Positions 59,128 through 64,000 of a stretch of DNA of 64,000 nt are shown one piece after another. Source of the DNA: Bifidobacterium merycicum DSM 6492 (GTDB taxonomy: Bacteria; Actinomycetota; Actinomycetes; Actinomycetales; Bifidobacteriaceae). How positions within the stretch are numbered: the stretch's first letter is position 1; the number at the start of each line of letters is the position of its first letter. A program made the translations under genes and the position numbers. The stretch spans positions 310,001-374,000 of the forward strand of contig NZ_FQTX01000002.1 in assembly GCF_900129045.1 (NCBI RefSeq), in the 5' to 3' direction. The notes below the pieces were generated by a model, which worked only from the letters and a program-made list of their open reading frames with translations, was not told the DNA's origin and made no database searches.

Positions 59128-59381
59128 GATGTTCTTCCCGTCAATATTGTTGATGGAAACGTACTGTCGAATTGGAATGCTCGACATTATATGGCCATAT
59201 GCCGTCAGCCTGACAGATGGCGCGTATAGTGGTCGGCGGTGTTCCCGCCCGTGCCGCGCAGGTCAAGGAGCACCCGGAACAGGGGGAGAAGCCCCGCGGG
59301 TGGCCGGCGCCGCAACATGCGACATGCCGTCCCGATCCGATCATGTACTGTGCGCGGCGCGAACGGAGACGAGGATTTTCC

Positions 59382-60080
59382 ATGACCATGCAAACACCGC
59401 AGCGAAATCAACAAAACCGGCAGGAATCGAACAGACGGAACGTCTCGGGCCCAACCAGCCCGGCACGCAGCACCTTCGGGCATGGCCGCTTGCGCTGGAC
59501 CCCGGCCGACATCGCGGTCGGCGCGGCGGTAGGCATGGCGTGCGGTGTGGTCTTCCAAGGATTCAACTTCCTGTATCCGGTGCTCTCGTCGACGCTCAGC
59601 GCGATTCTTCCCGGCGTGGCGAGCCTGTTCCACGCGGTCTGGTACGCCTCCGGCGTACTCGGCGTGTTGATGATCCGCAAGCCCGGCGCCGCAGTATACG
59701 TCAACTTGGTCGGCTCTTTCGCGGAAATGGTCATCGGCAACCAGTACGCGGTGGGATTCGTGATGGTGTCCGCAATCCTGCAAGGCGTATGTTCGGAACT
59801 GCCTTTCGCCGTGGCGCGGTACCGCAGCTTCACCCTGCCGCTCGCCATCGCCGGCGGCGCATGCACGGCGGTAGAGTACGGCGTATACCTGCTGCTGTTC
59901 CGCTATGCGGGTGTCTCCCCGTTGAGCCCGCGCGGCATCACGCACATGATCTGCGAGACGATTGGCGGTATCGTGATCGCCGGCGTGTTCAGCTGGTTCC
60001 TGTACCGGGCGATCGCGAAAACCGGTGCTTTGGATAAGCTGGCGTCCGGCAGGGCCGTGCGCGGGGGAGTTGCCGCGTAA
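59382..60080 (+). CDS. ECF transporter S component, YkoE-like
   Basis: A 232-aa membrane protein with six predicted helices; the N-terminal ~38 residues are a polar Gln/Asn-rich tail. The motif VGAAVGMACGVVFQGFNFLY and the segments SFAEMVIGNQYAVGFVM and ETIGGIVIAGVFSWFLYRA resemble the YkoE family of substrate-capture proteins for thiamine-related compounds. No ATPase or EcfT gene is adjacent here, so it probably uses a shared energising module. ATG 59382 follows AGACGAGGA. The ~250 bp before it show no TPP riboswitch that I could recognise. Confidence 0.75.
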   Translation: MTMQTPQRNQQNRQESNRRNVSGPTSPARSTFGHGRLRWTPADIAVGAAVGMACGVVFQGFNFLYPVLSSTLSAILPGVASLFHAVWYASGVLGVLMIRKPGAAVYVNLVGSFAEMVIGNQYAVGFVMVSAILQGVCSELPFAVARYRSFTLPLAIAGGACTAVEYGVYLLLFRYAGVSPLSPRGITHMICETIGGIVIAGVFSWFLYRAIAKTGALDKLASGRAVRGGVAA

Positions 60081-60094
60081 CCCTGCGCATACAC

Positions 60095-60138
60095 GAACGC
60101 CCGTGCGGCTCTCCTGCGAGGAAGCCGTACGGGCGTTT
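60095..60138 (+). terminator. Terminator after the YkoE-like gene
   Basis: GAACGCCCGTGCGGCT (60095-60110) pairs with AGCCGTACGGGCGTTT (60123-60138), with one G-T type mismatch, 14 bp after the stop. It also faces the convergent cupin gene. Confidence 0.85.
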
Positions 60139-60174
60139 CCTTATGCGGGGCTATGAAGCCGGGAAACGGCAGGT

Positions 60175-60519
60175 TCAGCTCTTGGATCCGGTCATCATGG
60201 TGAGCATCATGACGCTCGGTTCAAGCGCACGGATCGCATGCGGCAGACGCGTGGTGAAATGCACGAGGCCACCAGGAACGAGCTTGACGGTCTCGCCGCC
60301 GCCAGTCACCTCAAGCTTGCCCTTCAACACCTGCACGAACACCGGCATCGCCGCGGTGTGCTCACTCAGCTCCTGCCCTTTGTCGAACGTGAAGAGCACC
60401 ACGTTAGCGCCTTCGACGCTCATCACCGTGCGGGAAACGGTGGCTTCCTCCTGAATCTGCACCAGCGGTTCCAACTGGTCGATGAAGCTCATCGTATTGG
60501 TGGGGGTTTGTTCCGTCAT
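60175..60519 (-). CDS. Small cupin-domain protein
   Basis: A 114-aa cupin: the two conserved motifs are recognisable as [21 protein letters not shown] and the later [20 protein letters not shown], with the His and Glu residues that usually bind a metal. Start ATG 60519 follows AAAGGAG. It could be an isomerase, dioxygenase or sensor; no substrate can be assigned. It lies between the YkoE-like gene and clpP1, in divergent orientation to the latter. Confidence 0.8.
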   Translation of the reverse strand: MTEQTPTNTMSFIDQLEPLVQIQEEATVSRTVMSVEGANVVLFTFDKGQELSEHTAAMPVFVQVLKGKLEVTGGGETVKLVPGGLVHFTTRLPHAIRALEPSVMMLTMMTGSKS

Positions 60520-60766
60520 GTCGACTCCTTTGCAGTATGGCGTTCTCATCGCTGACCACTCTACCGGTATCGGCGTGCGGATGACAGCGGAACGGCAGCG
60601 GAACGACGGCGTAAGTGCGGAGAGAGCCTGCGAAACGCTTGGAAAACGCCGTGGAAACCACGAAAAACGTACGCGGGAAGCTGAAAAGCGCGCAAAAAGG
60701 CGCAAATACGCCGTTCAGTCGCTTCGGGGCGGTAGTCTGAGAAATGTTGAAGGATATGTAATTCGA

Positions 60767-61390
60767 ATGGAGAGCATGGTGAACAACACTTTTGCAACCC
60801 TTCCGGTCATGGCTGGTGAGGATGCGCCTTCCGGGCCGGTCGATCCGATTTTCAATCGACTCCTCAAGGACCGCATCATCTGGATGGGCGAGGAAGTCAA
60901 GGATGAAATGGCCAATCGCATCAGCGCACAGATGCTAATGCTTGCCGCCGAGGATCCGAAGAAGGACATCTGGCTGTACATCAATTCCCCGGGCGGTTCG
61001 ATCACCGCCGGCATGGCCATCTACGACACCATGCAGCTTATTGAGCCGGATGTGGCGACGGTCGGCTTGGGCATGTGCGCTTCGATGGGTCAGTTCCTGC
61101 TGAGCTCCGGTACCAGGGGCAAGCGCTATCTGACCTCCCACGCCCGCGTGCTGATGCACCAGCCGTCCGGCGGCATCGGCGGCACCACCACCGATGTGCG
61201 CATCAACGCCGAGCTCATCATGGACATGAAGAAGACCATGAGCGAGCTGACCGCCGAACAGACCGGTCACACCGTCGAGGAGATCTACCGCGACAACGAA
61301 TACGATCACTGGTTCACCGCGCAGGAAGCACTGGAATACGGCTTCGTGGATAAGATCATCACCACGCGCGACAGCATGAGGGGAGAGTGA
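60767..61390 (+). CDS. clpP1: ATP-dependent Clp protease proteolytic subunit 1
   Basis: A 207-aa serine peptidase (204 aa from the alternative ATG 60776). The catalytic Ser lies in [13 protein letters not shown], the His in [12 protein letters not shown] and the Asp in [13 protein letters not shown]. It forms the chamber of the Clp protease with ClpP2. It lies 2 bp before clpP2 and upstream of clpX, a conserved actinobacterial order. No ClgR-type operator was confidently recognised. Confidence 0.95.
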   Translation: MESMVNNTFATLPVMAGEDAPSGPVDPIFNRLLKDRIIWMGEEVKDEMANRISAQMLMLAAEDPKKDIWLYINSPGGSITAGMAIYDTMQLIEPDVATVGLGMCASMGQFLLSSGTRGKRYLTSHARVLMHQPSGGIGGTTTDVRINAELIMDMKKTMSELTAEQTGHTVEEIYRDNEYDHWFTAQEALEYGFVDKIITTRDSMRGE

Positions 61391-61392
61391 AC

Positions 61393-62040
61393 ATGGCTAG
61401 CGAAGAAGCACAGTTCATGGCCCGCGCCCAGCGACTGGCGGGGCCGACCAACCGTTACGTTATGCCGCAGTTCAGCGAGAAGACGCCGTATGGCATGAAG
61501 ACCATGGACGCCTACTCAAGACTGTTCGAGGACCGCATCATCTTCCTGGGCGTGCAGGTGGACGACACGTCCGCGGACGACATCATGGCGCAGCTGCTGG
61601 TGCTGGAAAGCCAGGACCCGAACCGTGACGTGATGATGTACATCAACTCTCCGGGCGGCTCGATGACCGCGATGACGGCCATTTACGACACCATGCAGTA
61701 CATCAAGCCCGACGTGCAGACTGTGTGCCTTGGCCAGGCCGCATCCGCCGCCGCCATTCTTCTGGCTGCAGGCGCCGAAGGCAAGCGTCTGATGCTGCCG
61801 AATGCCCGCGTGCTGATTCATCAGCCGGCCATCGACCAGGGTTTCGGCAAGGCCACCGAAATCGAGATCCAGGCCCGCGAGATGCTGCGCATGCGTGAAT
61901 GGCTCGAGAATACGCTGGCCAAGCATACCGGCCAGCCTGTCGAGCGCATCCGCAAGGACATCGAAGTCGATACCTTCCTCACCGCCCAGGAGGCGAAGGA
62001 TTACGGCATCGTCGACGAGGTGCTCGAACACCGCCAGTGA
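61393..62040 (+). CDS. clpP2: ATP-dependent Clp protease proteolytic subunit 2
   Basis: A 215-aa ClpP paralogue that begins 2 bp after clpP1 (ATG 61393, RBS GGGGAGAG). The triad is present: Ser in CLGQAASAAAILL, His in ARVLIHQPAI, and an Asp in the following helix. Two-paralogue ClpP chambers are usual in Actinobacteria, where both rings are needed for activity. The pair is probably co-transcribed. Confidence 0.95.
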   Translation: MASEEAQFMARAQRLAGPTNRYVMPQFSEKTPYGMKTMDAYSRLFEDRIIFLGVQVDDTSADDIMAQLLVLESQDPNRDVMMYINSPGGSMTAMTAIYDTMQYIKPDVQTVCLGQAASAAAILLAAGAEGKRLMLPNARVLIHQPAIDQGFGKATEIEIQAREMLRMREWLENTLAKHTGQPVERIRKDIEVDTFLTAQEAKDYGIVDEVLEHRQ

Positions 62041-62164
62041 TGTTCAGGGTGGCTGCGAAAACATGATTCCGTAGTCGCCATAACTGTTGCCGACACGATG
62101 CCTCCGCTCCGGATAGGGCGGGGGTATCGTGTTTTATGGGACCGAAGGATTCACAGGAGGCTGC

Positions 62165-63505
62165 ATGGGACGTGTGGTGAGCTACAACGACGAAGTACCG
62201 AAATGCACGTTCTGCGGTAAAACCGAGCACCAGGTACGCAAGCTCGTGACCGGCCAGGGGGCGGCCATCTGCGACGAATGCATCGAACTATGCGTGAGCA
62301 TCATCTCCGACGAGCGCATCAAGGACGTTGAAGTCAACGCGCTCACCCTGCCCAAACCCATGCAGATCAACGCCTACCTCGACCGGTACGTGATCGGCCA
62401 GCAAACCGCCAAACGGGCGCTTTCCGTGGCCGTCTACAACCATTACAAGCGCGTCAACATGGAAATGCGCGAAGCCGCCAGCCAAGTAGGCGAGACGGGC
62501 GGCAAGCATAACGCTTCCGGGAACGACCCGTTGCGCGACGTGCAGGTGGCCAAGTCGAACATTCTGCTGCTCGGACCGACCGGTGTGGGCAAAACCTATC
62601 TCGCCCAGACACTCGCTAAGGTTATGAACGTGCCGTTCGTCATCACAGACGCCACCACGCTCACCGAAGCCGGCTACGTGGGCGACGATGTGGAAACCGT
62701 GCTGCAGCGGCTCATGCAAGCGGCGGACGGCGACGTTTCCAAAGCCGAACATGGCATCGTCTACATCGACGAAATCGACAAGATCGCGCGCAAATCCGGC
62801 GAGAACACATCCATCACGCGTGACGTATCCGGCGAAGGCGTGCAGCAGGCGCTGCTCAAGATTCTTGAAGGCACCATCGCGTCCGTTCCGGCCGAAGGCA
62901 CCCGCAAGCACCGCGAACAGGAGGCCATCCAGATTGACACGCGCGGCATCCTGTTCATCTGCGGTGGCGCGTTCGTGGGCCTGACCGACATCATCAAGAA
63001 CCGTCTGGGCGCACGCGAAAGCGGTTTCGGAGCCAAATGGCATGATCATGAGGTACCCGATGAGGAACTGCTGCAGCAGGTGTGCGCCGACGATTTGGCG
63101 GAATTCGGCCTGCTGCCCGAATTCATCGGCCGTCTTCCTGTGATCAGCGTGCTGCAGGAACTCAAGGAGGATGATCTGGCGGCGGTGCTCACCCAACCGT
63201 CGAATGCGCTCATCAAGCAATACATGAAGCTGTTCGCGGTGGACGGCGTGACGCTCACCTTCACCGACGACGCGATAGCGGCGATCGCCCGCACCGCGAT
63301 CCGGCAGGGGACCGGTGCGCGTGGCCTGCGTTCCATCATCGAACGCACGTTGCAGGACACGATGTTCCAATTGCCAAGCCTTGACCATGTGATCGAGGTG
63401 GTCGTGGACGGCGATGCGGTGCTGGGCGAAGGGAATCCGCGCATCATCCGCGACGAGGAGAACGTGGACACCCAATCCATGCCAAGCCTGGGTGTGGCGC
63501 ACTGA
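62165..63505 (+). CDS. clpX: ATP-dependent Clp protease ATP-binding subunit ClpX
   Basis: A 446-aa AAA+ unfoldase. The N-terminal zinc-binding domain has CTFCGK and CDECIELC. Walker A is [11 protein letters not shown] near residue 141, Walker [11 protein letters not shown] near 199, and the pore and sensor motifs follow ([16 protein letters not shown] as sensor 2). It delivers unfolded substrates to ClpP1P2. Start ATG 62165 follows ACAGGAGG. It is 124 bp after clpP2, with no gene in the gap. Confidence 0.96.
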   Translation: MGRVVSYNDEVPKCTFCGKTEHQVRKLVTGQGAAICDECIELCVSIISDERIKDVEVNALTLPKPMQINAYLDRYVIGQQTAKRALSVAVYNHYKRVNMEMREAASQVGETGGKHNASGNDPLRDVQVAKSNILLLGPTGVGKTYLAQTLAKVMNVPFVITDATTLTEAGYVGDDVETVLQRLMQAADGDVSKAEHGIVYIDEIDKIARKSGENTSITRDVSGEGVQQALLKILEGTIASVPAEGTRKHREQEAIQIDTRGILFICGGAFVGLTDIIKNRLGARESGFGAKWHDHEVPDEELLQQVCADDLAEFGLLPEFIGRLPVISVLQELKEDDLAAVLTQPSNALIKQYMKLFAVDGVTLTFTDDAIAAIARTAIRQGTGARGLRSIIERTLQDTMFQLPSLDHVIEVVVDGDAVLGEGNPRIIRDEENVDTQSMPSLGVAH

Positions 63506-63633
63506 CATGCCTATATGTGCGAAAACCGTGCGTTTCCAACACAAAACGCCGTTTCCGACATGCGCGACATGCCGTATTTGCATTATCGAGCAAAGTGTGT
63601 AATATAAATCGAGTTGTTTGAAAGAGCAACGTT

Positions 63634-63707
63634 GCGCGAGTAGCCCAGCGGATTAGAGCAGCTGACTACGGATCAGCAGGTCGCAGGTTCGAATCCTGTC
63701 TCGCGCA
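63634..63707 (+). tRNA. tRNA-Arg (anticodon ACG), copy 1
   Basis: Acceptor GCGCGAG pairs with CTCGCGC, the anticodon loop is CTACGGA with ACG at 34-36, and the T arm is CAGG-TTCGAAT-CCTG. It is identical to the copy 112 bp downstream. Confidence 0.95.
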
Positions 63708-63745
63708 CTACCACGGGTCATCACGTGGTGAAAGAAGATGACGTT

Positions 63746-63819
63746 GCGCGAGTAGCCCAGCGGATTAGAGCAGCTGACTACGGATCAGCAGGTCGCAGGT
63801 TCGAATCCTGTCTCGCGCA
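63746..63819 (+). tRNA. tRNA-Arg (anticodon ACG), copy 2
   Basis: Identical in sequence to copy 1, including a few bases on the 5' side (GTTGCGCGAG). A tandem duplication is the simple explanation. A terminator follows. Confidence 0.95.
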
Positions 63820-63826
63820 CCACATA

Positions 63827-63851
63827 CAAACTCCGTTGCCATGCAGCGGGG
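63827..63851 (+). terminator. Terminator of the tRNA-Arg pair
   Basis: A 9-bp stem (ACTCCGTTG and CAGCGGGGT, with G-T pairs) followed by TTCTTCG directly after the second tRNA. Confidence 0.75.
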
Positions 63852-64000
63852 TTTCTTCGTATCGGGGGTAATGGCGTGCGGCCTCCGGCTGGGCCGGGAC
63901 ATGATAAAGGCTGTCTCACCGGTGAAGCTCAGGGCATAAAATGTTCATAATCTTTCGCTAGTGTGTTAGGTGAACATGCAAAGCAGCCCTGCCGATCGCG
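63852..64000. other. End of window: no gene seen
   Basis: No start codon with an RBS is visible in the last 149 bp. AT-rich text such as ATAAAATGTTCATAAT near 63,937 may be promoter elements of the next gene outside the window. Confidence 0.4.

Noticed and set aside
59128-59381. TPP riboswitch before the YkoE-like gene
   Set aside because: The conserved CUGAGA and the GAUNUGGAUAAUGCCAG-like core were not found.
58619-60037. One 472-codon frame crossing the HTH gene and the YkoE-like gene
   Set aside because: Codon content and motifs show it is two frames joined by chance after the HTH frameshift; the real downstream gene is in another frame from 59382.
63634-63819. tRNA-Arg pair as an integration target or attachment site
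   Set aside because: The identical region is explained by simple tandem duplication of the gene; no integrase or foreign DNA lies between the copies.
1-64000. CRISPR array or cas genes
   Set aside because: No run of regularly spaced identical repeats with unique spacers, and no Cas motifs, were seen on either strand.

Overview
The window joins two kinds of DNA. Positions ~36,720-64,000 are Bifidobacterium chromosome: guaA, xfp (the 825-aa xylulose-5-P/fructose-6-P phosphoketolase of the bifid shunt), pta, ackA, prs, glmU, rsfS, clpP1-clpP2-clpX and tRNA genes, with moderately high-GC actinobacterial codon use. I cannot name the species from this sequence.

Positions 1-~36,720 are an integrative and conjugative element (ICE) inserted at the 3' end of guaA; its left end lies just outside the window. 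It is richer in GC at third codon positions than the host, and its gene set (Maff2-like pilin, PrgI, VirB4, GH73+NlpC/P60 hydrolase, a sortase-anchored Cna-B/VaFE adhesin) is the Gram-positive gut-ICE type, so a source outside Bifidobacterium is plausible. Layout: left arm repeats; a PD-(D/E)XK nuclease gene; a small HTH/replication cassette with a DnaC-like loader, flanked by two arrays of 10-bp direct repeats (1.5-3.7 kb); the transfer operon (3.8-17.9 kb); a zinc-ribbon gene; mobilisation genes on the minus strand (18.5-21.2 kb) with an oriT candidate at 21.35-21.45 kb; a defence block on the plus strand (21.6-31.5 kb) with a ribbon-helix-helix regulator, a type I R-M operon (hsdM, hsdS, an unknown gene, hsdR) and a GmrSD-like modification-dependent enzyme; a minus-strand accessory block of small genes, two of which share a duplicated, structured ~200-bp leader (31.6-33.9 kb); then a tyrosine integrase, an excisionase-like protein and a divergent Xre repressor around three palindromic operators (34.4-36.2 kb), and the right arm repeats.

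The chromosomal part has three themes. Acetate and ATP formation by the bifid shunt (xfp-pta-ackA) lies beside guaA. Housekeeping genes (an acyltransferase, prs, glmU, rsfS, a histidine phosphatase) follow. Between tRNA-Ala and the clp genes is a sortase-dependent pilus locus (52.6-58.7 kb) with an intact lectin/VWA tip adhesin, but the major pilin, the class C sortase and the HTH gene after it each carry one frameshift; two of these look like loss of one G from a G run. The pilus is therefore decayed, phase-OFF or affected by homopolymer sequencing errors.

Damage is also visible in the ICE. hsdR has a premature TGA and, 63 bp later, a 70-bp insertion bounded by a 32-bp direct repeat. A MobC-like gene next to the integrase has a one-base frameshift whose correction gives a clean reading frame. 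The best candidates for new biology are the duplicated structured leaders with their small genes, the unknown gene inside the hsd operon, the helically phased decamer arrays, and a 24-codon basic, hydrophobic peptide with a strong ribosome binding site.
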